Assembly: GCA_003013855.2 (NCBI GenBank) | Contig: PVNU02001430.1 | Coordinates: 372,001-436,000 of the forward strand | Origin: Liriodendron chinense | Lineage: Eukaryota > Streptophyta > Magnoliopsida > Magnoliales > Magnoliaceae | DNA: 64,000 nucleotides | Reading direction: 5' to 3' | Notes under the pieces: model-generated | Seen by the model: only the letters and a program-made list of their open reading frames with translations | Database searches by the model: none | What the model was told of the DNA's origin: nothing | Shown: in pieces, positions 22,303 to 33,483 of the stretch | Numbering within the stretch: position 1 is the first letter of the stretch | Layout of the letters: every line of letters begins with the position of its first letter | Translations under genes and position numbers: made by a program

Positions 22303-23796
22303 TGTTGAGCACTTAATTGTGCATATTCTAACCCCAATTCATCACTCATTGTGCAAGATTTTCATGACTTAAAGACTAATTGAATGTATGTTTTGTGATT
22401 GCAGGATTGAGAGTGGACTTCGCCTAATTAAAGATGAAAAGAGCCTATTTAAGAACCATTGAATGAAGATCAAAGGAGGATGAAAGAAAGAAGGAAGCAA
22501 GGAAAGAAGACAAGAAGAAAGAATGACGAAAACAGGCCAAGACCGGTCGTGACCGGTCGGCCAGGAGGGCCACGACCGGTCCAGACCGGTCGGCCATCTC
22601 CCCTTGACCTTCCAGAGCTTGCTGGACATATTGATGAAGCACACCGACCGGTCAAGACCAGTCGGCCAGAAATCTTTTTATAGTCCAGTTACTCAGACTG
22701 GTCCAGACCGGTCGGTTGTGCATAAAGACTGCATACTTTCTATTTTGGCACCGATTTTCTCTGCACACTGCGTAACCTTACGCAAATTCTCAATTCTTCT
22801 GAAGTTGCGGAGCCTCCCTACTATAAAAGGACACCTAGGGATCGTTCCTAGGGTATCTTAGAAGGGTTTAAGCAAGGTTGCAGGCGGCGGAAGTGGATTT
22901 TGGAGTTCCACAACTCCTTCTAGTTTGTTTTACTGTTTTATGAGTTTTTTTTTGTTGTTTCATGTTTCCTTGAATCATGAGCAGCTAAACCTCTTAGCTA
23001 GGGCTAAGAGGTGAAGCTTGTAGTAGATCTAAGATATTTCAATTCGTTCTAAGTTGGTTTTAAGTTTGGAATTCATGTTTATGAACTATGGTTTAAAGTT
23101 TATACAAGTTTTAAGTAGTTTTTCTTAGTCTTATGATGACTCATGGATGTTTGGGAGAATTACTTAAATTCTTAATTGGTTTGTATTAGTCTAGACCTGT
23201 ATGATCCGAGGAATTGGAGTACGCTCTAGTACTATGATTTTCATGTGGGGACTTCCTACCAAAGTTCTACTTTTCTCAATTTCTGTTTTATGTGAGACTG
23301 TGCATGTGATTTGAATCAAGTTCAAATCATGATCTAGCCTTGTCTTGTGACAGGACTTGAGGATGGTTATGATTGTGAACTGAGCCTTTTGGAATTGGGA
23401 TTGACCTATGCAATTGAGCATGCTCAGCTTAGCTTACATTGAGTGAATCCTATGCATTGGACTTACATATAACAGATTGTTTGGTTTAACAGCTCTATCA
23501 TCTAGCTAGATAGATCTTAATATCGATTCTAGTTGAGAAAGTGAGAAACCACAGCGGATTGAACATCAAGGATTGCTACAAGTGGATCCTTGAACCCCTA
23601 GTGCCTTTTTATAATTATTTACCTTCAATTGAATTCAATTTTGTTACTCACATCAAATCCATACAAAATCTAGTTGTTAGCTTTCAATAGACACTACTGG
23701 ATGTGTTTGTGAATTCCTACACAAGTCCCTGTGGATCGACCTCGGTCTTACCGAGTTTATTACTACATCACAACCCTACACTTGGGGAAGCGAACA
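22303..23796 (+). repeat. A1 3' LTR
   Basis: This 1494-bp partner of 3124-4703 has TATAAAAG at 22822 and the hairpin at 22989-23012. It lacks two palindrome units present in the 5' copy. Confidence 0.95.
22540..22716 (+). promoter_or_regulatory. Palindrome cluster, A1 3' LTR (4 units)
   Basis: Units lie at about 22540, 22576, 22644 and 22694. The 5' LTR has six units, so units were lost or gained after insertion. Confidence 0.7.
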
Positions 23797-23801
23797 GCTA
23801 G

Positions 23802-24421
23802 ATGATGTGCTTACCATTGAATCTGAAAATTTTTCTTTGGAAGACCTCCCCTCTATAGAGGAGGAATTCCTTACCCTTGAAACAGAATTTCCTCAATCAC
23901 TTAGGGAGAACGAAGACCCTTTATCCCACTCTCTCGATTTCCTAGAGGAATGCATGACCCACCCCTATGATCTGGATGATGAGATGATTAAGGAGTTGGA
24001 TAGTTTGTTAGACACGGTGTAGGTGCCTGAAGAACACCATTTCACTGATTTACACTCTTTACCATTATCTGTGGAAACACCGTGCAATTCTGAATTTGTG
24101 GAGGAGACAACCCAAACTGAAAAATACTTAATGAATGTCTCTCCCCCATCATGGGTTCTTCAACCCATTGAAAATTCTGATTGGGAGGACCCATTTTTAA
24201 TCAATAACAACCCAATTCAAAACTTGAGGAGATATCTTTTTACTACTCTTATCTCCTCCTTACATGCGTGTGGTGCACACTATGATTGGACCTTCATGAA
24301 GAAACGCACCCATGTATACATTCGAGCAGGACTTTGGATGGTCCTCATGAGAAACCTATTGAAATTCATGAAGATCCTGCTCAAATTTGATCATGTAGTC
24401 GATCAGACTAATCGAAGGTAG
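23802..24421 (+). pseudogene. N1 internal ORF, C-terminal part (unrecognised)
   Basis: The N1 frame continues after A1 with SLEDLPSIEEEFLTLETEF, a Glu- and Asp-rich region. A TAG at 24020-24022 (TCG in N2) follows, then VSPPSWVLQPIENSDWEDPF and a less acidic end, LRRYLFTTLISSLHACGAHY and AGLWMVLMRNLLKFMKILLK. The last 100 residues are strongly conserved with N2 (33190-33480). The run around LFTTLISSLHACG is mildly hydrophobic but short for a membrane segment. The ending is basic and amphipathic. Function unknown. Confidence 0.6.
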
Positions 24422-25530
24422 GTAAGTAGGTTAGGATTTCTTTCTACATTTAGGATTGAATAAGTCTCATTGAGATAATGGAAGATGCTAGAATTGATCA
24501 ACTTGCTACCTCAGGTACTCTCGTTCTCACTCTCCTTTGTTTTATGTCATTGCTCTCATGTCATGCATATTGCATATCTTATTACATTGAGGACAATGTA
24601 AGATTTTGGTTGGGGGGTGAGATTCCTTAGATGAATCTACTAGCTTTTGTGACATTTCGAGCAATTATGTAGAAATTTTTTGATTTTTCTAAAATTCAAA
24701 ACTCTTTTGGAAAACGTTGTTTCTATGCATTCAAGATGATACGAGTATAAGAAGAGGAGATACAAAGTGAGTGATGTTGCAAGCTTTGAATTTCTCTTAA
24801 TATAATGGTTTTATATGTGAATTCCCCTATTTATGTGAGTGATAGAAAATTTGAACACTTTTACACCTAGTTCACATTACACGATTTTCATGGGTTGAAA
24901 GGATTATGTGATTTGTGGATTAGCTAGACTTTGATTTAAGGTTTTGAGAAATCAAGCCGGGGTACTTTGTCCATCCTTGTCCATGGGAAAAAAATGAAAG
25001 ATACGGATTTTTAAAAATCCTATCTAATGAAAAAGAAAAAGGAAAAGGAAGGATGAAAATTGAGAATGATGGAAAACATGGTGAAAAATTTCGAAAAGGG
25101 CTACCTATTACCAACCGGGGGATGGTCTACCCGTAACCAAAGCCGGAAATGGAAAGTAGTATGAAAGCCGTCAGAAGGACGGTAAGACAAATTCCTATCA
25201 TAGGCTTATTGTTGCTCTGTGTACCTTGAAATCCATAGTTTAGTTGATCTATGAAGAAGATAAGCCCAGAAACTCATGAGATAAACTTTCACTATGCACA
25301 CTAAGTTGAATTTGTTCGAGTTCTTCTATTCATCAATCAATCAGCGAGAATTTCATATGGACACTTATTATGTTTTGAGAGTTTAAGGTTTCAACTTCTA
25401 TCACCTAATTTTTCTGACTTTTACACTTGTGTGTCTAGGGATGTATAGAAGCATAGTTTCTGAAGGAGAGTTAGTTTTTGGAGAATTAAACTTGTTTCAT
25501 CCATGTTTTGCTCGGGACTAGCAAAATCCT
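24422..25530 (+). other. N1 3' untranslated region
   Basis: No gene is seen. It is homologous to the 3' regions of A1, A2, A4, A5 and N2, with an inner polypurine-like tract GGTTGGGGGGTG at 24608-24619 and the shared block at about 25098-25192. Confidence 0.7.
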
Positions 25531-25542
25531 GGTTGGGGGGTG
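25531..25542 (+). other. N1 polypurine tract
   Basis: GGTTGGGGGGTG abuts the 3' LTR, 923 bp from the identical inner tract. Confidence 0.8.
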
Positions 25543-27651
25543 TGTTGAGCTCTTAATTATGCATACTCTAACCCCAATTCATCACTCATTATGCATGGAT
25601 TTTATGTTTAAAAACTATTCTAATGCATGGCTTTGGGATTGTAGGAATGAGAGTGGCTTTGCCCAATTGGTGACCAAAAGGGCACATTTAGGAGCCTTGG
25701 ATGAAGACCCAAGGTGGGCCAAAGAAAGAAGAAAGCAAAGAGAGAGGAAGGAGAGAAGAAAAGAAAGAAAAGAAAGAAGGAAAGAATGAAAAAGGAGCCC
25801 CAAAAGGTCATCCGACCGGTCAAGACCGGTAGGCCAAACAGGCCCCGACCAGTCTAGACCAGTCGGCCAACATTGCATCCTTCTCCAGAGCACGCTGGAC
25901 AGTTCACATACTTGTCCGACGGGTCTTGACCGGTCGGACATGCAAATTCCAGATTTCGGATTGCAGACAATAGGCCATTCCCGTTTCTGGTTTTTTAGAC
26001 CAGTTTTTTGGGCCCATCTTAATGATATTTGGAAATCTAACACATCTATGTCGAATAGGAGCTCGACGCCGAACTAACCCAAGTGGTTTCGTGTCGATCG
26101 GAGCTACGGATTGATCGTAGTGGCCAAAACAATACGAACTATCCAGAAAGTTTCAGATTCTGCCTACTCCACTCTAGGCCGGTCCAGGTGACTCATCATT
26201 GATGATATGAAGAATCTACTTTGACCATCTTCTAGACCACATCCATATATGAATAACCACAAAGTTTCAGATCAAAAGGATGTGTGGTTTGATCGTACCG
26301 GTTGAAGAAAGATGGACCATCCAGAAAGATCCAACTGCGCAGAGTTTATGAAAGCCCTAAGTGTTCTAATTTTTGGACCACATTCTAGGATTGTTTTGGA
26401 CAATCTAATCCATCTATCATGTAGAGGAGGAAGTTTTCTACCAATATTCAAAATTTGGGATCAGTCCGACATCTGTACACTCCGGAGCATTGAAAGCAAG
26501 ATGACTGGTTCTGAAGGTACCCGAAGTGCGCAATTTTGAGAGGCGGTCGGTGATATGATTGGTGGGCCCATTCAGAGGATAATCTTGGAAATCTAAATCA
26601 TCTATGAGGAAGATCACATTACAAGGAAGCTACAAATAAATTTTGAAGGCAATCTGACCATTGGTTAAGCCGTACGAAGCGAAACAAGATCTGTTACGTT
26701 GCGGTACTCTTGCTGCACTATAATAGGCGGTGCTCTCTTCTATTCCAGGTCAAGCAAGGACATGGGGAGCAAGGAGTTCAAGTCATAGGAGGCTTCCTAG
26801 CCTCCTCCAGCTAGTTTTTCTTCCTTTTCTTAGTTCTAGTTTTATTTTTAATATGCTTTCCATTAGCTAATCTCTTAGCCAGAGCTAAGAGGTGAACCTT
26901 ATAGTTTTCTTAGATTGTTTACTTCGTTTTATTGGTTTTAAAGTTGGATTTCATGTTTATGAACAATGATTTGAAGTTAATACAAGTTCCAAGTAGTTTT
27001 TCTTAGTCTTATGATGACTCATGGATGTTTGGGAGAATTGCTTGAGTTCTTAATGGTTGTGTGCTAGTCTAGACCTCTATGATCCGAGGAATTGGAGTAC
27101 GCTCTACTATTATGATCTTCATGTGGGAACTTCCTACCAAAGTTCTACTTTTCTGGAATTCTGAACTATGTGAGACTGTGTATGTGATTTGAATCAAGTT
27201 CAAATCATAATCTAGTTTTGTCTTGTGACAGGATTTAATGATGGTTATGATTGTGATCTTAGCCTATTGGAATTGGGATTGACCTATGCCATTGAGTATG
27301 CTCGTCCTAGCTTGCATTGAGTGAATCATATACATGGATCATACATATGTCAGGTTGATTGTTTTAACCGCTTTATCATCCTACTAGATAGAACTTAATT
27401 TCGATTCTAGTTGAGAAAGTGAGAAACCATAGCGAATTATGCATCTAAGGAGAGCTATAAGTGGATCCTTAATGCTCTAGTTATCTTTTCATTATCAGAT
27501 TTTCTATTTTATGTTCAAAACCAATTTCACAACCCTCTTAAGATTCTAGTTATTAGGATTGTTTGAATTGTTTACTTTCTTCCCTGTGGATCGACCTCGG
27601 TCTTACCGAGATTATTACTACATCGCAACCCTACACTTGGGGAAGCGAACA
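25543..27651 (+). repeat. N1 3' LTR (complete, 2109 bp)
   Basis: It runs TGTTGAGC to GCGAACA. It holds three palindromes (25811-25939), a weakened TATA (TATAATAG, 26719-26726), and the hairpin near 26870-26890. The region from about 25800 matches window positions 1-1856. Confidence 0.94.
25811..25939 (+). promoter_or_regulatory. Palindrome cluster, N1 3' LTR (3 units)
   Basis: Units lie at about 25811, 25847 and 25917, matching those at 17-144. Confidence 0.65.
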
Positions 27652-28111
27652 CTCGACTCCATTTGGAGTGGGGAATTTGATGCATAGGTATAGGGGGTGT
27701 AAAGCTGCCCCTATCTTGTTGAGCGAAGGTCAGCCCAAAATGGCGTTATACGCTGATCTTCGATCCACCACGAGGAAATTAACAAAGATAGTAGTTTTTG
27801 CTGGGATTTCTCCGAAGGTGACTAGAAGGTCAATGCTTCCTTCCGGTATACCACTTCGCCCCCGAAGCCGACGGGGGAGTTGAGACCGGTTTGAGTAGGC
27901 TCCTGGCGAGTGCCATTTTATTGAAAGCTTCCAGGTAGAGAATATCAGCGGAGCTACCTGTATCCACCATAATACGATGGGTTAAATAATTTAATACCTT
28001 TAATGTGACCACAATGGAATCTTCGTGAGGGAAATGAATCCCTTCTGCATCTTCAAGAGAGAAAGTGATCAGGTGAGGGCCAGGATTCGATGCATCGGGC
28101 GTCTTTTCCAA
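27652..28111 (-). pseudogene. T1 aspartic protease
   Basis: The reading carries LITFSLEDAEGIHFPHEDS, then the catalytic motif MVDTGSSADILYLEAFNKM (Asp-Thr-Gly), typical of Tat proteases. A frameshift near 27850 breaks it; the second half, including an AYNAILG block and ending in KFPTPNGVE, is readable in another frame to the N1 junction. It would process the Gag-Pol polyprotein. No reverse transcriptase is reached. Confidence 0.85.
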
Positions 28112-29677
28112 CCAATAGATATGCTGGGGCTTCTGAGACGCTTTGCGAGTGTATGCTTTTCTTGACGCTTGAGAATCTCCTCCGCAAGCCAGTCCTCCAA
28201 CAATGGTTTGGATCTCACCAGTGGGCTCAGCGTCTTCTTGCGAAGTATGATGTTGAGGTGATTTCTTCTGGTGTGGTAGGGCTTCCGTCCTTTTCGGTGA
28301 TCGATCTTGTCGGGCTACGTAATCCCGGAGATGACCTTTCCGAATAAGAGCTTTGATGTGATCTTTCAGGGATATACAATCTTGGGTTTATGCCCATGAT
28401 CCTTGTGGAAATAACGGAACTTTCTCTTATCTCTCTTCTCAGGATCGGACTTGATCTTTGAAGGCCATTTCACATATGGTTTATGCTTGATCTCCATTAA
28501 CACTTTTCAGGAGATTGGATAAGAGGTGTATAGTTATGATATTTACCAGAGTAGGGCTTCTTAGGGGAACGATCTTGTCGATCGCAATGATTTTTTTTAT
28601 CAGAAGGAGTGATCTCCTCAATCTTAAGCTTCTTGCCCTGTATACCATGATGAGCCAAAGCGACTTCCTCCGCATTGATGTATTTCTGAGCCTTTGCTTG
28701 AAATTCTGCCATAGTTTTAGGAGGGTTCTTGTTTAGGGCGAAACGGAATTTTTCGCTCGTAATTCCAGCTATGAGGGCTATGAGGCTTCAGTTTGGATGA
28801 CTTCCGCAGTGAACCGAACCATGAACTCCTTAATCGTCTCCCCATGATGTTGCTTCAAGTCCATTAAATGAGACGCCAACTTTTTGGTACGGATGCTCCC
28901 CATGAACTGAGAAAGGAAGAGCTCCGATAATTAGGAGAATGACCCGATGGATCGGGCTTTTAGGCCCCAGAACCATGTGCGCGTTGCATCCTTTAGGGTT
29001 AGGGAAAAAGCCCTACACATAATTTCTGAACCATGTCCCTCCAGCTCCATAAGAGACCTATATGTCTCCAGATGTTCGAGAGGATCGCCAGTGCTTATAT
29101 ACGGAGTGATGATAGGCGTGTGAAATTTCTTAGGTAAGGGTGCTTCTATGACCTCGTAGGTGAAGGGAGATTCAGATCGATGGATTGACACAACAGCAAT
29201 AGGTGGTCGATTTGTCCGATATCGCTGTTCCATATCGTCGAAGCGATCGTGGATTCTTTTGAGATCTCTTTCCCATGGTAAGGTGTAGACTGAATTTTCG
29301 ACAGCAGACCCCTGAGATTGCTGTTGCCGGGAGGTACTCGAGTGTATGGAATGTGGAGGAGGTACCGGGACTTGATTGCCAAGTGGCACTCGATTTGAAG
29401 GAGGAGGATTTGGCTGGGTTTATGGCTCGCCCGGAGAATATCTGGAAGCCACTGGTATAGGTTGTACCAGCGGCCCTTCTGGAGGTTGTTGTTGTGGTTC
29501 CGGAAAATGCTGATCTAATCGATCAGATAAGGCTTGAAACTCGACTTTGAGAGTTAGAAGTGTGTTTTCGAGGAAACGTATAACGTCTTCTTGACTGCCG
29601 GATACATCGAACAATGGGTTTTGTGATGGCCCGCTAGGCTCTCGCTGGGGGAAGCCCGTCGAAGCAGTCTGAGAGAG
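28112..29677 (-). pseudogene. T1 gag (main part)
   Basis: A broken reading of Gag: VSGSQEDVIRFLENTLLTLK, then the capsid region (TPYISTGDPLEHLETYRSLM-like block, ATRTWFWGLKARSIGSFS), AEFQAKAQKYINAEEVALAH, and a basic His-rich stretch (KFRYFHKDHGH) that corresponds to the zinc-binding site. TAA at 29422-29420 and TAA at 28933-28931 both fit CAA to TAA, and frameshifts occur between about 28930 and 28480. The frame joins the start at 36609-36530 once N2 is removed. Confidence 0.82.
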
Positions 29678-29678
29678 G

Positions 29679-29683
29679 TTAGG
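29679..29683 (+). repeat. Target-site duplication of N2, left copy (TTAGG)
   Basis: TTAGG recurs at 36530-36534 directly after N2. Confidence 0.95.
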
Positions 29684-29930
29684 TGTTAAGCCTCCAATTT
29701 ATACATGATATAGCCCATTACATCACATTATATGTATGGTTTGCATGTTTAAATGGCCCATCTAATACATATTTTGTGATTGTAGGAATGAGAGTGGCTT
29801 TGCCCAATTGGTGACTAAAATGGCACATTTAGGAACCTTGGATGAAGACCCAAGGTGGGCCAAAGAAAGAAGAAACCAAAGAGAGAGGAAGGAGAGAAGA
29901 AAAGAAAGAAGAAAGAATGAAGAAAAGTGG

Positions 29931-30059
29931 TCCGACCGATCAAGACCGGTCGGCCAAACAGGCCCCAACCGGTCAAGGCCGGTCGGCCACATGGGTAGCC
30001 TTCTACAGAAGCTGCTGGAGCAAGGAAAGACAGGCTAGACCGGTCAAGACCGGTCGGCC
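29931..30059 (+). promoter_or_regulatory. Palindrome cluster, N2 5' LTR (3 units)
   Basis: Three units, at about 29931, 29966 and 30036, are equivalent to those of N1. Confidence 0.65.
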
Positions 30060-30838
30060 ATGCAATTTCGCACTTCCAGATTCCAAACAGCAGGCTATTC
30101 CTGTGTCTGGTTTTTTGGCCCAGTTTTCTGAGCCCATCTTGATGATATTTGGAAATCCAACACATCCATGTCGAAGAGGAGCTCGACGCTGAAATAACCT
30201 AAGTGTTTTCGTGTCGATCGGAGCTACGGATTGACCGTGGTGGCCAAAACAATACGAACTGTCCAGAAAGTTCCAGATTTCGCTGTTCCACTCTGGGCCG
30301 GCCCAGGGGACCCATCATTGATGATACGAAGAATCTACTTTGACCATATTTTAGACCACATCCATATATGAATAACTACAAAAGTTTTAGATCAAAAGGA
30401 TGTGTGGTTTGATCGTACCGGTTGAGGAAAGATGGACCATCCAGAAAGATCCAACTGCGCAGATTTTATAAAAGGCCAGAGTGTTCTAATTTTTGGACCA
30501 TATTCTGGAATTTTTTTAGACAATCTAATCCGTTCATCATGTAGGGGAGGACGTTTTCTACCAATGTTCAAAATTTGAGGTCAATCCGACCTCTGTACAC
30601 TCCGAAGTGTTGAAAGCAAGATGACTGGTTCTGAAGGCACCCGAATTGTGCGATTTTGAGAGTCGGTCGTTGATCTGATTAGTGGGCCCATTCAGAAGAT
30701 AATATTGGAAATCTAAATCATCTATGAGGAAGATCACAATACAAGGAAGCTACAAATCAAATTTAAAGGCAATCCGACCATTGGTTAAGCCGTACGAAGC
30801 GAAACAAAATCTGTTGTATTGCGGTACTCTTACTGTAT

Positions 30839-30846
30839 TATAAAAG
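30839..30846 (+). promoter_or_regulatory. TATA box of N2 5' LTR
   Basis: TATAAAAG is followed by GAGGTATTCTCTTC, as in N1. Confidence 0.6.
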
Positions 30847-31619
30847 GAGGTATTCTCTTCTATTCCAAATCAAGCAAGGACGTGGGAAGCAAGGAGTTCA
30901 AGTCCTAGGAGGCTACCTAGCCTCCTACAGCTAGTTTTTCTTCCTTTTCTTAGTTCTAGTTCTAGTTTTAATGTGCTTTTACTTAGCTAACCTCTTAGCT
31001 AGTGCTAGAGGTGAAATTTGTAGTTGGTTCCAATGCTTTAATTCTTTTATTTCAAGTACCCTTTTCTTAATTTTGGATTTTGAAGTTCTAGTTTAAATAA
31101 AGTTTGGTTTTTTAGAAGTTTTGTGAGAGTTTGTGTGCTCCGGACATAAGTTCCTTGCAATTCTCTGAGATTATCATGATTGGGTTGTTTGAATTCGAAT
31201 TGTAGTAACCCTTGAGCATGTCATAGTCCATAGGCATGGCTGTTACTCCGAAGGCTACAAGTTCAAGTTCTATGTGCTTCATTAAAACTAGAAATCTGAT
31301 TTCTAGATTTAAGTGGGACTGTTTGTGCTTAAATGTTATATCTTCCAGTTAGATGAGAGATAGGACTTTGATTCTAATTGTGTTGTACTTGGATGAATGG
31401 ATTGGCATTGGACTACTACAAGAGGATCCTTGATGCTCTAGTTCTTCTTATTTTCAGATTTTCCTATTTCATGTGAAAAACTACTTCCTTAAACTTCTTA
31501 GATTCTAGTTATTAGAGTACTTGGAATTGTTTACCCCTTTCCCTGTGGATCGACCTCGGTCTTACCGAGATTTATTACTACATCGTAGCTTTACACTTGA
31601 GGCGAGTGAACAAGTTTTT

Positions 31620-31637
31620 TGGCACCATTGCCGAGGA
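31620..31637 (+). other. N2 primer binding site (tRNA-Asp type, degraded)
   Basis: TGGCACCATTGCCGAGGA has three differences from the perfect tRNA-Asp complement. The leader 31638-31811 has no gene. Confidence 0.75.
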
Positions 31638-31811
31638 AAAGGTTAAACGGTTCTAATTGTTCTAGTAGCTATAGAGTAGTTTTAGTTAGGTAGGATTTTC
31701 AGTTTTATAGAAGTAGATTTTCTGATTTTTTTTCTAGATTACTAATAATTTTTTTATTTGATTTTGTAGGACATTGTTGCTGACATAGATCTTACTCTAT
31801 TGGGTAAACCT

Positions 31812-32480
31812 TTTGGAGGATGAGACGTCAGATTGGGGGACCCAAACTCCTTGTGATTGGGATCCTTCCAAGCATGAGTATTTTTCTGAGATTTAAAGAA
31901 CCTTCACTACCCCCCACATAAGACGATGCGTGATTACATTAATGAAAGTAATACACATATTGAGACACAACGTAAGACGATGGGGGAATACCGGAACGAA
32001 GCAAAATTGGATAATCATCTGGGAAAAACATTACGTGATTACCGGATTGAAAATAACATGAGTGTTCCACCAGTTATGGTAGGAGGTGTACAGCAACAAA
32101 AGGAATAGGTGAATAGTAGCCAACCGGTTAAGACAATGCGTGATTACTTGTATGGATATGCCTATCAACCATCATATAACTTTTCATCCTACAATGCGTA
32201 CGGTCTTAATTGGGAAAACCACCATTCTCCTTGTTCAAGGGAGGAACCAACCATGGTTATTAATAATCACCCTAAAACGTCTTCCTCTTGTGATGATAAG
32301 TATACACAAATACTCGAGGAAATACGGAATGAGTATGTAGATGAACAATCAAATCAATCTTACTCGCCATCTTGTGAAGACATTGAGCCCGAAATTGGGG
32401 GCATCAAATCAATCCCCTTTAATGAGGAGGATGGGGCTACCCAAGTCCCACCTTCTTCGGATTTAATGAATAGACTTTGA
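31812..32480 (+). pseudogene. N2 internal ORF, N-terminal part (unrecognised)
   Basis: The start region present in N1 (MYDWTNGAYKY) is deleted; the leader joins directly to LLEDET near 31808. A TAA near 31896 fits CAA to TAA. From 31926 the frame has four spaced copies of a K-T-(M/L)-R-D-Y-like motif (MRDYINES, KTMGEYRNEA, KTLRDYRIEN, KTMRDYLYGY), broken once by TAG at 32106-32108. It ends at 32480 through a frameshift and short deletion relative to N1. The motif resembles LRDFLQP in Athila gag. Function unknown. Confidence 0.58.
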
Positions 32481-33483
32481 TTTCGATTATCCCAATGTCA
32501 TCATCAATTATAGTGAGTCCACTATCTCTTTTGGATGCTTTGAACTTAATGATGAAGAGATTTCAATGACGGTTGACGAACCCGAGGAATCCATAAAATT
32601 TGAAAGCGGTAGTGGGGTTGCCTACAATGAGGGGTTGGTGAATGTGTATAAACCTATGGTTTCTTTTTCCAAGGGGCATAATGATTATGAGTCTCTAGAG
32701 GATATGCATGCTAGAGAGATGGCCAAAGTTGATCTTTTTGAGTCCTTCCACCAACAACACATGCCAAATTCTATTGTGGTAGACCTCCCTTTGAGTGAAA
32801 TTTTTTTTCCTTTGGATGATGAGGTGGCACAATTTGAAATTTTAAAAGATCAACCAATGTTAGATGATGTGTTTACCACTAAATCTAAAAAAAATTCCTT
32901 GGAAGACCTCCTCTCTATAGAGGAGGAATTCCTTACCATTGAAACAGAATTTCTTCAATCATTAAGGGAGGATGAGGACCCTTCATCCGACTATCTCGAT
33001 TTACTAAAGGAATGCTTGGCCCAATCTTATGATCTTGATGATGAGATGATTCAGGAGTTGGACATTTTATTAGACACGGTGTCGGTGCCTGAAGAACACC
33101 ATTCCACCGTTTTACACTCTTTACCATTGTTTGTGGAAGCACCATATAATTCTGAAATTGTGGAAGAGACAACTTTAACTGAAGAATACACGATGAATGT
33201 CTCTCCACCATCATGGGTCCTTCAACCCATTGAAAATTCTGATTGGGAGGACCCATTTTTAATCGATAATAACCCATATCAGAATTTGAGGAGATATCTT
33301 TTTGCTGCTCTTATCTCCTCCTTTTATGCATGTGGTGCACAATACGATTGGACTTCAATGAAGACAAGCACCCATGTCTACTGTCGAGCAGGACTTTGGA
33401 TGGTCCTCATGAGAAATTTATTAAAATTCATGAAAATCCTGATCAAATTTGATCATGTAGTCGATCGGACTAATCAAAGGTAG
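32481..33483 (+). pseudogene. N2 internal ORF, C-terminal part (305-aa open stretch, unrecognised)
   Basis: From about 32566 the frame is open for 305 residues to TAG at 33481-33483. It is acidic over its first 210 residues (VDEPEESIKFESGSG, LEDLLSIEEEFLTIETEF), then has VSPPSWVLQPIENSDWEDPF and a conserved end with LRRYLFAALISSFYACG and GLWMVLMRNLLKFMKILIK. The apparent start is an ordinary internal codon. Identity with N1 is highest in the last 100 residues. It has no match I can name among gag, protease, reverse transcriptase, integrase or known env-like proteins. Confidence 0.6.

Larger units (their letters stand above)
3124..23796 (+). mobile_element. A1: Athila-like LTR retrotransposon, defective
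   Basis: The 1580-bp and 1494-bp LTRs start TGTTGAGC and end GCGAACA. GCTAG target duplications, a tRNA-Asp primer site and a polypurine tract define a full element. Without the nested A2 (7650-18964) it is about 9.35 kb. It carries a 3' part of gag, then protease, reverse transcriptase, RNase H and integrase. Several frameshifts and stops are present, and the gag capsid region is deleted, so it cannot be autonomous. Its pol is very close to that of A4. Unequal LTR lengths and more decay than in A2 or A4 fit an older insertion, as expected because A2 lies inside it. Confidence 0.93.
1..27651 (+). mobile_element. N1: non-autonomous Athila-related LTR retrotransposon (5' end outside window)
   Basis: Two copies of one LTR (1-1856, cut by the window edge, and 25543-27651) flank an interior of about 3.0 kb once the inserted element A1 (3124-23796) is removed. 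Position 1 aligns with about 25797 in the 3' LTR, so roughly 250 bp of the 5' LTR are missing. The interior has a degraded tRNA-Asp primer site, one long acidic ORF unlike gag or pol, and an Athila-type 3' untranslated region with two polypurine tracts. No protease, reverse transcriptase, RNase H or integrase is present, so movement must have depended on proteins from another element. It is inserted in the protease region of T1; the right flank starts CTCGA, but the left target-site copy is outside the window. Confidence 0.85.
29684..31612 (+). repeat. N2 5' LTR
   Basis: It starts TGTTAAGCC and ends GTGAACA, both altered from the family consensus. It has three palindromes, TATAAAAG at 30839 and a degenerate hairpin near 30982-31003. 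The part after about 31010 (TTTGTAGTTGGTTCC...) follows the A2 LTR. Confidence 0.94.

Noticed and set aside
25700..25800. Purine-rich GAAAGAAGAAAG stretches in LTRs as polypurine tracts or coding Lys/Arg-rich proteins
   Set aside because: They lie inside U3 in every Athila-type LTR, not next to the 3' LTR, and code differently in each copy.
27563..28347. Plus-strand ORFs at 27563-27883 and 28090-28347
   Set aside because: They are shadows of the minus-strand T1 protease and gag; the first also starts in the N1 LTR.
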